Under the pieces are notes generated by a model that was not told the origin of the DNA, ran no database searches, and was given only the letters and a program-made list of their open reading frames with translations. Below, piece after piece: positions 54,166 through 62,357 of a stretch of DNA of 64,000 nucleotides. This DNA is from VFMC01 sp963791635. Lineage in GTDB: Bacteria; Actinomycetota; Acidimicrobiia; Acidimicrobiales; Ilumatobacteraceae. The stretch lies in NCBI GenBank assembly GCA_963791635.1, contig CAWBTC010000018.1, forward strand, positions 124,001-188,000. The letters run 5' to 3'. The position numbers and the translations under genes were made by a program. Position 1 is the first letter of the stretch, and each line of letters opens with the position of its first letter.

Positions 54166-54311
54166 CGGCCACCTGCTTTCTGACACGGAGGTCAGGACTC
54201 GGCGTGTGTCGTCGGCATGAGCCACGAACACGACCGGCGGCCCCACCACCAGAGGAAAATCGACCCCATCGCAACATCGGACGTGCGGGCGCACGGGCCG
54301 GAGACGGAGCG

Positions 54312-54340
54312 GTTCGGGAACCCGAACAGCGAGCACTGTA
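54312..54340 (-). promoter_or_regulatory. Possible rho promoter and leader palindrome
   Basis: On the minus strand TACAGT (54340-54335) resembles a -10 element. Seven bases further on lies the perfect palindrome GTTCGGGAACCCGAAC on the plus strand (54312-54327), so transcription would start at its edge. The leader to rho would be about 160 bases. It may be an operator or a 5' hairpin. The rest of the 218-bp gap shows nothing else. Confidence 0.4.
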
Positions 54341-54383
54341 GCGACACCGACCCCCACCCGCAACGCATGGGGCAGACGAGAGG

Positions 54384-55766
54384 TCAGCGATCGAAGGTGG
54401 TAGCGACGAACCGCTGCACTGCCGCGAGGTCGTTCGGCAGCACGCTCGTGTGTTCCGGCCGGTCGAACAGGTCCGCAAGGTGGGCCGGCAGAGACGGGCG
54501 CACCCCCGTTGCGCGCTCCACCGCATCGGGGAACTTGGCGGGATGTGCCGTCGCGAGCGTGACCACCGGACCGGAGATCTCGCCACCGGCGCGCAGTGCG
54601 TCGACAGCGCCCAGGCCGACGGCGGTGTGCGGATCCACGAGCATGCCCGTCGCTGCGAACGTGCGGCCGATCATGTCGAGGGTGCCTGCATCGTCGACGC
54701 GTGCGCCGAGGAACCGGCCATCGAGCCATTCGGCCCGCTGATCATCCTCCACCGAGAGCTTGCCCGTGACACGGAACCGTTGGAGCTGTTCGGCGGTCAG
54801 TCCACCGTCGCGACCGTTCATCTCGAACAGCAGCCGCTCGAAGTTCGACGACACCTGGATGTCCATGCTCGGGCTGAGCGTGGGCACCACGCCGGAGACG
54901 GTCATGTCGTTCGAACGCAGGAACCGGGTGAGGATGTCGTTGGTGTTGCTGGCGACGACGAACTGCTCGATCGGCGCCCCCATTCGCTGGGCGATCCAGC
55001 CGGACAACACGTTGCCGAAGTTGCCCGTCGGCACGCAGAACGTCAGTGGCGTGGCCAGCGAGCGGCAGGCGGCGACGTAGTAGACGACCTGGCTCATCAC
55101 CCGCGCCCAGTTGATGCTGTTCACGGCGCTGAGGCGCTGCGACTCGCGGAAGCTCGCGTCGTTGAACATCGCCTTCACGAGGTCCTGGCAGTCGTCGAAG
55201 GTGCCCTCGATCGCAACCGTGCGCACGTTCGGCGAGTCGACAGTGGTCATCTGTTTGCGCTGCACGTCACTCGTGCGACCGTACGGGTAGAGGATCACGA
55301 TCTCGACGTTCGCACACCCCTTCACCCCGTCGATCGCGGCAGATCCCGTGTCGCCACTCGTCGCGCCGACGACGCGGATCCGATCGCCTTGCTGGGTGAG
55401 CACGTGGTCGAACAGTCGACCGACGAGCTGGAGCGCGACGTCCTTGAACGCGAGCGTCGGGCCATGGAACAGCTCCTGCACGAAGTGGTGGTCGTCCACC
55501 TGCACGAGCGGCACGGTGGCCGGGTGACGGAACGTGGCGTACGCCTCGTCGCACATGCGATCGAGATCGTCACGCTCGATCTGATCACCGATGAACGGGG
55601 CGATCACCGACGCGGCGAGTTGGGCGTAGGTCGCGTCGCGGCGGACGTCGGGCAGGTTCGGCCACTCGGACGGCACATACAGGCCACCGTCCGGTGCGAG
55701 ACCAGCCAGGAGGGCACCGACGAACCCGATCTCGGGGGCGTTGCCGCGGGTGCTCACGTACCTCAC
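54384..55766 (-). CDS. thrC: Threonine synthase
   Basis: Makes threonine from O-phosphohomoserine. The 460-residue protein is of the long E. coli/yeast type. The PLP lysine is Lys108 in TLAFKDVALQ; GATSGDTGSAA, NFGNVLSG and SNTNDILTRF are present. The GTG start (55766) follows the hom stop by one base, so the two are translated together. Homoserine kinase (thrB), which normally follows, is not here. Confidence 0.95.
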   Translation of the reverse strand: MRYVSTRGNAPEIGFVGALLAGLAPDGGLYVPSEWPNLPDVRRDATYAQLAASVIAPFIGDQIERDDLDRMCDEAYATFRHPATVPLVQVDDHHFVQELFHGPTLAFKDVALQLVGRLFDHVLTQQGDRIRVVGATSGDTGSAAIDGVKGCANVEIVILYPYGRTSDVQRKQMTTVDSPNVRTVAIEGTFDDCQDLVKAMFNDASFRESQRLSAVNSINWARVMSQVVYYVAACRSLATPLTFCVPTGNFGNVLSGWIAQRMGAPIEQFVVASNTNDILTRFLRSNDMTVSGVVPTLSPSMDIQVSSNFERLLFEMNGRDGGLTAEQLQRFRVTGKLSVEDDQRAEWLDGRFLGARVDDAGTLDMIGRTFAATGMLVDPHTAVGLGAVDALRAGGEISGPVVTLATAHPAKFPDAVERATGVRPSLPAHLADLFDRPEHTSVLPNDLAAVQRFVATTFDR

Positions 55767-55767
55767 G

Positions 55768-57114
55768 TCAGGATCCGATCACTCGCAGCAGGCCGCCGAC
55801 GCTGCGCACCACGTCGAGTTCGCGGAGTTCGCGCATCGTCGCCTGCACTGCGGACTCCTTTGCCTCGTGGGTGATGAACACCAACCGCGCGTCGGGCGCG
55901 TTGCCCTCCTGCTCGGCCGCACGGATGCTGACGCCGTGGCGGGCGAAGACCCCGGTGACCGCGTGCAGCACGCCGGGCTTGTCGGCCACGTCGAGGCTGA
56001 GGAGGTACTCGGCAGAGGTCTCGTCGATCGGCAACGTGACGGCTTTGCCGAAGGTGCCGATCGCTCCGTGCGTGCCTTGCGACAGATTGACGGCCGCATC
56101 GATCACGTCGCCGAGGACCGCGCTCGCCGTGGGCGATCCGCCGGCACCGCGGCCGTAGAACATCAGCGAGCCGACGGCACGGCCTTCCACGAACACGGCG
56201 TTGTAGCTCTCGCGCACGCTGGCGAGCGGATGGGTGAGAGGCACCATCGCCGGATGCACTCGCACCGCCACCTCGCCGGTCGGCAGTTGCTCGGCGATGC
56301 CCAGCAGCTTGACCACGTAGCCGAGCCGCTTTGCGACTGCGATGTCCGTGGCGGTGATGCTGCTGATGCCCTCGTGGTACACGTCGCCGGCCACGACCTT
56401 CACGCCGAACGCGATCGTCGCGATGATCGCCGTCTTCGCGCCGGCATCGAAGCCCTCCACGTCGGCCGTCGGGTCTCGCTCCGCGAATCCCAGCGCCTGC
56501 GCCTCGGAGAGCGCGACCATGTAGTCGGCACCTTCCTCGGTCATCTTCGTGAGGATGAAGTTCGTTGTGCCGTTGACGATGCCCATCACGCGGGTGACGG
56601 GCTCGCCGCGCAGGCTCTCGCGCAGTGCGCGAATGAGCGGGATGCCACCGGCGACGGACGCCTCGAACAGCAGGTCGACGCCTGCAGCATCTGCCTGGGC
56701 GTAGAGCTCGGTGCCCACGTTGGCGAGCAGCTCCTTGTTCCCGGTGATCACGGGCTTGCCGTTCGCGAGGGCGGTGGAGATCAGCTCGCGGGCGGGCTCG
56801 ATGCCGCCGATCACCTCGACCACGAGGTCGATCGTCGGATCGTTCACGACCGCGTGGGCGTCACGGGTGAGCATCCCCTCGGGCAACGAGATCCCGCGGT
56901 CCTTGCTGAGGTTGCGCACGGCGACGATGGCCACTTCCAGCCTCAATCCGGTCCGGGCCTCGATCGACACCGCCTGCGCCTGGATCAGCTGCACAAGCGG
57001 TGCACCGACGTTGCCGCATCCGAGCACGCCGATGCGGATCACGTTGTCGGTGCGATCGCGGATCTTGCGACCCGGTGAAGCGTGTTGAGCGTCTGGGGAG
57101 TCCGTTTGAGCCAC
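55768..57114 (-). CDS. hom: Homoserine dehydrogenase with ACT domain
   Basis: Reduces aspartate semialdehyde to homoserine. The 448-residue protein has IGVLGCGNVGAPLV (NAD(P) fold), the catalytic domain with NGTTNFIL and RDPTADVEGFDAGAK, and a C-terminal ACT domain (YLLSLDVADKPGVLHAVTGVF), consistent with feedback control by threonine. GTG 57114 has TAGCCT 6 bp upstream, a leaderless start. Followed by thrC. Confidence 0.96.
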   Translation of the reverse strand: MAQTDSPDAQHASPGRKIRDRTDNVIRIGVLGCGNVGAPLVQLIQAQAVSIEARTGLRLEVAIVAVRNLSKDRGISLPEGMLTRDAHAVVNDPTIDLVVEVIGGIEPARELISTALANGKPVITGNKELLANVGTELYAQADAAGVDLLFEASVAGGIPLIRALRESLRGEPVTRVMGIVNGTTNFILTKMTEEGADYMVALSEAQALGFAERDPTADVEGFDAGAKTAIIATIAFGVKVVAGDVYHEGISSITATDIAVAKRLGYVVKLLGIAEQLPTGEVAVRVHPAMVPLTHPLASVRESYNAVFVEGRAVGSLMFYGRGAGGSPTASAVLGDVIDAAVNLSQGTHGAIGTFGKAVTLPIDETSAEYLLSLDVADKPGVLHAVTGVFARHGVSIRAAEQEGNAPDARLVFITHEAKESAVQATMRELRELDVVRSVGGLLRVIGS

Positions 57115-57207
57115 CTCGTGAGGCTACGGGACGCCGCAGGTTGGTTCGTGCCCTCAATCCGCTCCGAGACCCGGAATCCACCCTGCTCGACTCACCCCGG
57201 ACGCGCA

Positions 57208-57246
57208 ACGGCCCGGTCGGAACGTTTCCGCACCCGACCGGGCCGT
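57208..57246. terminator. GC-rich hairpin after the LPXTG gene
   Basis: A 13-bp perfect stem (ACGGCCCGGTCGG with its complement) and a 13-base loop, about 70 bases after the stop of the LPXTG gene on the minus strand. No T-run follows, so it is a weak terminator candidate. The rest of the 202-bp gap shows only the hom -10 element. Confidence 0.5.
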
Positions 57247-57316
57247 CGCACTGGTTCCCGCGAACCGTCTGCTGGGTGGACCTGGGGCCCACACGAGCGA
57301 TCTCGAAGAACTGGCG

Positions 57317-57862
57317 TCAGGCCACTGGACCCGCATTGCGGCGGCCGCCGACCCGCACGAACCACACACCGGCGAGCAGGGCGAGGAAGGCGGCGACAGC
57401 AGTCACGAGTTCGACCTCGTTCTGACCCGTCGCCGGCAGCCTGGGCGTCGGCGGCGCGGCCGGCGCCACGGTGGTCGGTGCGGCAGCGAGCACTGCCGGC
57501 ACGACGACCGGTGGCACGACGACCGGTGGCTGAGTCGTGACCGGTGGCTGAGTCGTGACCGGTGGCTGAGTCGTGACCGGTGGCTGAGTCGTGACCGGTG
57601 GCTGAGTCGTGACCGGTGGCTGAGTCGTCTCCGGTGGCATGGTCGTGTCCGGTGGCATGGTCGTGTCCGGGGTGCAGCCGTAGCCGCCCTGTTGGAGCAC
57701 ATCCTCGATGCCGCTGCCGTAGGGCGTTGGGCAACCGCTGTCGCCCTCGGCCGAGACGACGCCTTCGGGAGCAGCGATCAGGAGAGCGGCGCCCGCCAAG
57801 AACGCACCGAATGTCGTGATCATCGCGGTCCGCCACCGCAGTGATGTCCTCGTCCGGTTCAT
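57317..57862 (-). CDS. LPXTG-type cell-wall surface protein
   Basis: A 181-residue exported protein: signal peptide (TAMITTFGAFLAGAALLIAAPEGVVSAEG), a short part with two Cys (GCPTPYG, YGCTPDTT), then about eight TTQPPV-type repeats, and a C-terminal sorting signal LPATG followed by a hydrophobic helix and RVGGRR. It is predicted to be linked to peptidoglycan by a sortase, which is not in the window. ATG 57862 has AGGAGGG 5 bases upstream, the strongest ribosome site seen here. Confidence 0.82.
   Translation of the reverse strand: MNRTRTSLRWRTAMITTFGAFLAGAALLIAAPEGVVSAEGDSGCPTPYGSGIEDVLQQGGYGCTPDTTMPPDTTMPPETTQPPVTTQPPVTTQPPVTTQPPVTTQPPVTTQPPVVVPPVVVPAVLAAAPTTVAPAAPPTPRLPATGQNEVELVTAVAAFLALLAGVWFVRVGGRRNAGPVA
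57508..57668. repeat. 18-bp tandem repeat in the LPXTG gene
   Basis: About six near-identical 18-bp units (GGTGGCTGAGTCGTGACC on the plus strand) flanked by diverged copies encode the Thr-Thr-Gln-Pro-Pro-Val stalk. Confidence 0.9.
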
Positions 57863-57990
57863 CCGTACCCTCCTGATCGCCTGGAGCCGGTGACCCGGCA
57901 CTCCCGTGTCTGCAAGGTACGGGCGCGGCGCCTGCGTGAACAGGGCGTGGGGCCCCAATGAGCCGATCGACCCACATGGCTCCTGACGGC

Positions 57991-58599
57991 TCAGCGAGGG
58001 CGTTCGACGAGCCCGTGCAACTTGCGCAGCGCGATGACCACCTCGTCGAAACGGGGCTTCGACAGCACGGCGCCTTCGCGACGCACCTGTGCGGGATCCA
58101 CGTCGAGGATCCGTTCGAGCTTCGCGTAGCTCTCTCGTCCCTCACGGTCCCACGAGCCCGTGCCCACGGCCATCTGCGGCTCGTTGTCGTGATGCTTGGA
58201 GGTGAGGGCGACGCCCACCAGCCGATTGCCCCGCCGGCCGAAGATCATCACCGGACGATCCTTGCCCTGCGTCGGGTCGTCCTCGTAGGGCACCCACGTC
58301 CACACCACCTCGCCCGGATCGGCATCGCCGTCGAGCGTTGGCGAGTACTCGATTCGCGCACCTGCCATCTCGGTGTCGGCCGAGGCGGCGGGCGCTGCGC
58401 CGTTGTCGGGCCGCCCGTTCGATCGCGACCCCGACGAACTGGGACGTGGCTGCTCAGGCGGGCGTTGGCCGGTCGTCCTGCGACCCGTGCCGCTCGAGGT
58501 GCCACGCCTGTCGCCCGACGAGCGGCGCTGCTGTCGTCTCGCCGTGTTGAACACGCCGATGGCCTTGCGCACCAGCCCGACGATCCGTGACCCGTTCAT
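57991..58599 (-). CDS. PemK/MazF-like domain protein with disordered N-terminus
   Basis: A 202-residue protein. The first 90 residues are Arg/Ser/Gly-rich and probably disordered; the last 105 form a PemK/MazF-type fold (GEVVWTWVPYEDDP, KDRPVMIFGR, VGVALTSKHHDN). MazF toxins cut RNA, but this branch is widespread in actinobacteria as a solitary gene, and no antitoxin gene is beside it. It could have a house-keeping role. ATG 58599 is used because the frame upstream of it enters the repeats after lysA. Confidence 0.72.
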   Translation of the reverse strand: MNGSRIVGLVRKAIGVFNTARRQQRRSSGDRRGTSSGTGRRTTGQRPPEQPRPSSSGSRSNGRPDNGAAPAASADTEMAGARIEYSPTLDGDADPGEVVWTWVPYEDDPTQGKDRPVMIFGRRGNRLVGVALTSKHHDNEPQMAVGTGSWDREGRESYAKLERILDVDPAQVRREGAVLSKPRFDEVVIALRKLHGLVERPR

Positions 58600-58620
58600 C
58601 GCGTTCCTCTCGCTCCCTTC

Positions 58621-58699
58621 GTTCGACCGGTTCGACCCGTTCGGCCTGTTCGGCTCAATCGCTTCAATCGCATCAATCGCGTCAATCGCGTCAGTCGAC
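58621..58699. repeat. Two 9-bp tandem repeats over the lysA stop
   Basis: Four GTTCGACCG-like units (58621-58656) are followed by five TCAATCGCG-like units (58655-58699). The lysA stop codon lies in the last unit (58691-58693). Confidence 0.85.
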
Positions 58700-59962
58700 G
58701 TCGCACCGCAACAGGTCGTCGTACGTCTCGCGACGCACCACCAATCGCGCCACACCGTCGCGCACGAACACCACGGGCGGGCGAGTGAGCTTGTTGTAGT
58801 TGCTCGCCATCGAGTGACCGTAGGCGCCCGTGACCGGCGTGGCGATCAACTCACCGGCCGCGAGATCTCCAGGTACTGCGGCGTCGAAGATCAGCACGTC
58901 ACCGCTCTCGCAGTGCTTGCCCACCAGGCGCACCCTGCCATCGCGTGCGTCGAGCACCCGATCGGGGACGAACGCCTCGTAGCCGGAGCCATAGAGCACC
59001 GGCCGAGGATTGTCACTCAGGCCGCCGTCGACCGAGACGTAGGTGCGCACCCCAGGGATGTGCTTGACCGCGCCGACCGTGTAGACGGTGATCGCCGACG
59101 ACGCGACGATCGACCGGCCCGGTTCGACACTGACTCGGCTCCGCACGCCGAGTGCGGCGCACGCGCTCAGGATCACCCGGCCCCACTCGGTGATGGTCGG
59201 CGCCTCTTCGCCGCCCACGTACGGCACGCCCAGCCCTCCACCGAGCACCAGCTCGGGCAACTCGAGTGGCTCAGCGAAGCGGGCCATCACTTCTGCGGCG
59301 CGGGCAAAGCTGTCGACCGCGAACACGTTCGAGCCGATGTGACAGTGAACGCCGACGAGCTCCACTGCCGGTGACCGACGAGCGCGATCCACTGCTGCGT
59401 GGGCCGCCCCGTTGCCGAGGTTGAAGCCGAACTTCGAGTCGTCCTGGCCGGTTGCGATGTACTCGTGGGTGTGCGCGTGGACGCCTGGGGTGATGCGCAG
59501 CACCACGCGTGGCACAGGGAACCCTTCGCCGTGGAGCAGCTCGAGCCGGTCGAGCTCCTCGTCGCAGTCGACGACGATGTAGCGGAGTTGCTCCCCGAGT
59601 GCATACCGCAGCTCGTCGAGGCTCTTGTTGTTGCCGTGGAGCGTGAGCGCATCAGCGGGCACACCGGCCGACAGCGCCACGTGCATCTCGCCACCACTCG
59701 CGACATCGAGCAGCATCCCTTCCTCGTACGCCAGACGAGCCATGGCGCGGCACAGGAACGCCTTCGTCGCGTACACCGCCTGCTGGTGACCGAATGCGTC
59801 GACGGCCTCGCGGCACCGCCGGCGGAGATGGGCCTCGTCGTAGACGAACAGCGGCGTGCCGTACGTGGCGGCGAGCTCGGAGACGGCAATGTCGCCGATG
59901 GAGAGCGCTCCCGCGTCGACCGACGCAGTGTCGGGCAGGAGGTGCAATGGCAACGAAGGCAT
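58691..59962 (-). CDS. lysA: Diaminopimelate decarboxylase
   Basis: Converts meso-diaminopimelate to lysine. The 423-residue PLP enzyme has the lysine in YATKAFL (Lys67), HCHIGSNV, GGGLGVPY and the C-terminal substrate Cys in CESGD. ATG 59962 is chosen at the conserved N-terminus; the open frame upstream overlaps argS. It follows argS by 20 bp, as in mycobacteria. No clear ribosome site is seen. Confidence 0.95.
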   Translation of the reverse strand: MPSLPLHLLPDTASVDAGALSIGDIAVSELAATYGTPLFVYDEAHLRRRCREAVDAFGHQQAVYATKAFLCRAMARLAYEEGMLLDVASGGEMHVALSAGVPADALTLHGNNKSLDELRYALGEQLRYIVVDCDEELDRLELLHGEGFPVPRVVLRITPGVHAHTHEYIATGQDDSKFGFNLGNGAAHAAVDRARRSPAVELVGVHCHIGSNVFAVDSFARAAEVMARFAEPLELPELVLGGGLGVPYVGGEEAPTITEWGRVILSACAALGVRSRVSVEPGRSIVASSAITVYTVGAVKHIPGVRTYVSVDGGLSDNPRPVLYGSGYEAFVPDRVLDARDGRVRLVGKHCESGDVLIFDAAVPGDLAAGELIATPVTGAYGHSMASNYNKLTRPPVVFVRDGVARLVVRRETYDDLLRCDVD

Positions 59963-59982
59963 GGTGAAGGCCGACTCGACGA

Positions 59983-61290
59983 CTACATCCGGTCGGGGGA
60001 CTCGATGCCGAGCAGCCCGAGGCCGGTGGACAGGACGCGTGCCGTGAGGTCGGCGAGCGCGAGCCGGCTGGTGCGCAGTTCGTCGGTCTCGGCTCGCATC
60101 ACTGGGCAGGCGTCGTAGAACGACGTGAACGTCTGAGCCAGCTCGAACAGGTACGTGCACAGACGATGTGGTGCGAACCGCTCCAGGGTCTCGGCCAGCG
60201 CACCGTCGAACGCGAGCAGCTTCAGCGCGAGCGCCAGCTCCTCGGGGGCGTCGAGCGAGGGCACCACCGAACGCACGGCGGCCGGGTCGACCTCGGCGCG
60301 GCGGAAGATGCTCCGGATGCGTGCGTGCGCGTATTGCAGGTACGGCGCCGTGTTGCCCTCGAACGAGAGCATCCGGTCCCAATCGAAGACGTAGTCCTTT
60401 GTCCGTTCGGTGGAGAGCTCGGCGTACTTGAGCGCGCCCAGACCGATCTGTCGACCGACCTCGTCACGTTGTTCGGCCGGCAGCTCCGGCGAGCGCTCGG
60501 CCATGATGTTCCGACCGCGTTCGATCGCGCCGTCGACGAGGTCGAGCAGCATCGCCGGTTCACCGCTGCGGCTCTTCAGCATCTTCCTGTCCTCGCCGAG
60601 CACGTTGCCGAAGTTGACGTGCACAGCGCGTACTGGCGACTGCAGCACGCCGAGCATCTCGGCGGCCTTCCACACCATCTGCAGGTGCTGGCTCTGGGGC
60701 GTGCCGATCACGTACACGAGCAGGGTGCCGTGCAGCCGCTCGATGCGATCGATGACGCACGCGAGGTCGCTCGTCGCGTAGGGGAACCCGCCGCTGCGGG
60801 TCTGCACGATCAGGGGCAGGGGATCGCCCTCACGGTTCGAGAACCCGGGTACCCACACAACTCGTGCCCCGTCGCTCTCGGCGAGCAGGCCGGCCTGCTC
60901 GAGTCGCCCGAGGGCCACCGGCATGTACGGCTGGTAGAAGCTCTCGCCGACGATGTCCTCTCGTGTGAGCAGCACGCCGAGCTTGCCGTACACGACGTCG
61001 AAGTAGTCGGCCGATTGGTCGACCAGCCGCTGCCACAGTGCCATCGTCGGCGCGTCCGTGCGGCTCTGCAGCAGGGCGACCCGGGCGCGGGACCTCTCCT
61101 TGAACTCGTCGCTCGTATCGAACTTGGCCCGGGCCTGCTTGTAGATCGCACCCGGATCGCTGAGGTCGAGCTCGGCCTCGAGGCCACCGATGTCGACCAC
61201 GTGCTCGATGTTCATGCTCATCGGTGTGCCCCAGTCACCGACGTGGTTCTCGCTGATGACGGTGTGGCCGACGAACCCGAGCATGCGCAC
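59983..61290 (-). CDS. argS: Arginyl-tRNA synthetase, main part (frameshifted)
   Basis: Charges tRNA-Arg. This frame holds the catalytic domain after the first signature, starting RMLGFVGHTVISENHVGDWGTP, the KMSKS-equivalent KMLKSRSGEPAML, and the C-terminal anticodon-binding helical domain ending LGIESPDRM. The N-terminal domain with the HVGH motif is in another frame at 61235-61708. The junction on the minus strand reads GCGCTCGGTGCGCATG, where one G too many separates ALV from RML. Restored length would be 574 residues, normal for the family. Confidence 0.9.
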   Translation of the reverse strand: MRMLGFVGHTVISENHVGDWGTPMSMNIEHVVDIGGLEAELDLSDPGAIYKQARAKFDTSDEFKERSRARVALLQSRTDAPTMALWQRLVDQSADYFDVVYGKLGVLLTREDIVGESFYQPYMPVALGRLEQAGLLAESDGARVVWVPGFSNREGDPLPLIVQTRSGGFPYATSDLACVIDRIERLHGTLLVYVIGTPQSQHLQMVWKAAEMLGVLQSPVRAVHVNFGNVLGEDRKMLKSRSGEPAMLLDLVDGAIERGRNIMAERSPELPAEQRDEVGRQIGLGALKYAELSTERTKDYVFDWDRMLSFEGNTAPYLQYAHARIRSIFRRAEVDPAAVRSVVPSLDAPEELALALKLLAFDGALAETLERFAPHRLCTYLFELAQTFTSFYDACPVMRAETDELRTSRLALADLTARVLSTGLGLLGIESPDRM

Positions 61291-61708
61291 CGAGCGCGTC
61301 GCCGATCAACGTGGTGCGAAGGTGACCGACGTGCATCTCCTTCGCGACGTTCGGCGCCGAGTAGTCGACGACGGCGATCTCGGGCGACGCCGCCGGCTGC
61401 ACGCCGAGGTGCGTCTCCGACGCGATCGTCGACACCTGCGCAGCGACGAACGACGCGTGAAACGTCACGTTGATGAAGCCGGGACCGGCCACCTCGAGTG
61501 CGGCGACCTCACCGAGATCTGCCGCCGCCACGATGTCGGCGGCCACGTCGCGCGGGTTGCGGCCGAGCTCCTTGGCGAGCGCGAGCGCACCGTTGGCCTG
61601 GGCGTGAGCACGATCGCTCGGCCGCACCACAGGATCGACGCCCCGGCCGGCGACACGTTCGAACGCTGGTGCGAGCAGGGAGGCGACGGTGACGAGAGGA
61701 TCGGCCAT
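61235..61708 (-). CDS. argS: Arginyl-tRNA synthetase N-terminal part in a separate frame
   Basis: Encodes the N-terminal domain (MADPLVTVASLLAPAFERVAG) and the first class I signature HVGHLRTTLIGDAL. True reading ends near 61291; the frame then runs to a stop at 61235 through unrelated residues. ATG 61708 has TACGAT 9 bp upstream. The argS gene heads the argS-lysA pair. Confidence 0.88.
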   Translation of the reverse strand: MADPLVTVASLLAPAFERVAGRGVDPVVRPSDRAHAQANGALALAKELGRNPRDVAADIVAAADLGEVAALEVAGPGFINVTFHASFVAAQVSTIASETHLGVQPAASPEIAVVDYSAPNVAKEMHVGHLRTTLIGDALGAHARVRRPHRHQREPRR

Positions 61709-61787
61709 GAAGGCCGCATCGTACCGTTTGCGACGTGATGTCCCGGAGGGATTCGAGGCCCGTGCGATCCGCCACTGACCACGGTCC

Positions 61788-62093
61788 TCAGCACCCGGTT
61801 GCAGCTTGAAGAGTGCGGCACGCTTCGGCCAGACGGGAGGGCGACAGCGTGGCCACCTTTCGTCGGAGGAGCTCACGGGGGATCGTGTGAATGTTGTCGA
61901 AGTTCACGACGCTGTTGGTCGGGACGCCGTCATCTACCGACAACTCGAGTTCGGAGACCAGCCCGCGTCGAGTACGGGTCAGTGCGGCGACGACAACAGC
62001 GCCGATGCGGTCAGCCACGGGATCGCGGGTGAGCACCAACACGGGTCGATCGCCGCCGGGAGTCGCCGCGAACCAGATGTCACCGCGTTGCAT
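61788..62093 (-). CDS. mazF: MazF/PemK family toxin
   Basis: A 101-residue type II toxin, probably an RNA-cutting endonuclease. QRGDIWFAATPGGDRPVLVLTRD is the standard N-terminus and SVVNFDNIHTIPRELL the standard central segment. The ATG overlaps the antitoxin 3' end by 14 bp, so the pair is co-translated. Length is normal and nothing in the frame looks broken. Confidence 0.9.
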   Translation of the reverse strand: MQRGDIWFAATPGGDRPVLVLTRDPVADRIGAVVVAALTRTRRGLVSELELSVDDGVPTNSVVNFDNIHTIPRELLRRKVATLSPSRLAEACRTLQAATGC

Positions 62094-62334
62094 CGATCGC
62101 CCAATCCGACCAGTCCTCTGCCGGTCCCCAGTCTGCGATGTCGGCCAACACCCGTTCCCCCTCATCGAGCGGCTGGGCGACCCAGCGTTGTCCGTCCTGC
62201 TCCGTCGCGAGACGATCGAGATGCCGGCGCAACGCCTCGCGCAACAGTTCGGAACGATCCACGCCCAGCAGATCGGCCCACCGCCGAATCTCCTCTGCGT
62301 CGTGGTCGTCCACGCGAAAGCTCAGCATTGTCAT
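62080..62334 (-). CDS. Ribbon-helix-helix antitoxin
   Basis: An 84-residue antitoxin. The N-terminal 45 residues form an RHH DNA-binding motif (MLSFRVDDHDAEEIRRWADLLGVDRSELLREALRRHL); the acidic C-terminus (GPAEDWSDWAIDATR) would bind the toxin. ATG 62334 has TAGCAT 6 bp upstream, inside an inverted-repeat operator. Confidence 0.88.
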   Translation of the reverse strand: MTMLSFRVDDHDAEEIRRWADLLGVDRSELLREALRRHLDRLATEQDGQRWVAQPLDEGERVLADIADWGPAEDWSDWAIDATR

Positions 62335-62357
62335 ACAAACATGCTACAACGTATGAC
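62330..62357 (-). promoter_or_regulatory. Operator and -10 element of the toxin-antitoxin operon
   Basis: GTCATAC (62330-62336) and GTATGAC (62351-62357) form a perfect 7-bp inverted repeat with 21 bp between centres. The -10 hexamer TAGCAT (minus strand 62346-62341) lies between them and the ATG lies in one arm. Binding of an RHH dimer pair here would block transcription, the usual autoregulation. Confidence 0.65.

Noticed and set aside
57508..57668. Regular repeats considered as a CRISPR array
   Set aside because: Units are contiguous, without spacers, and encode a Pro/Thr stalk in frame.
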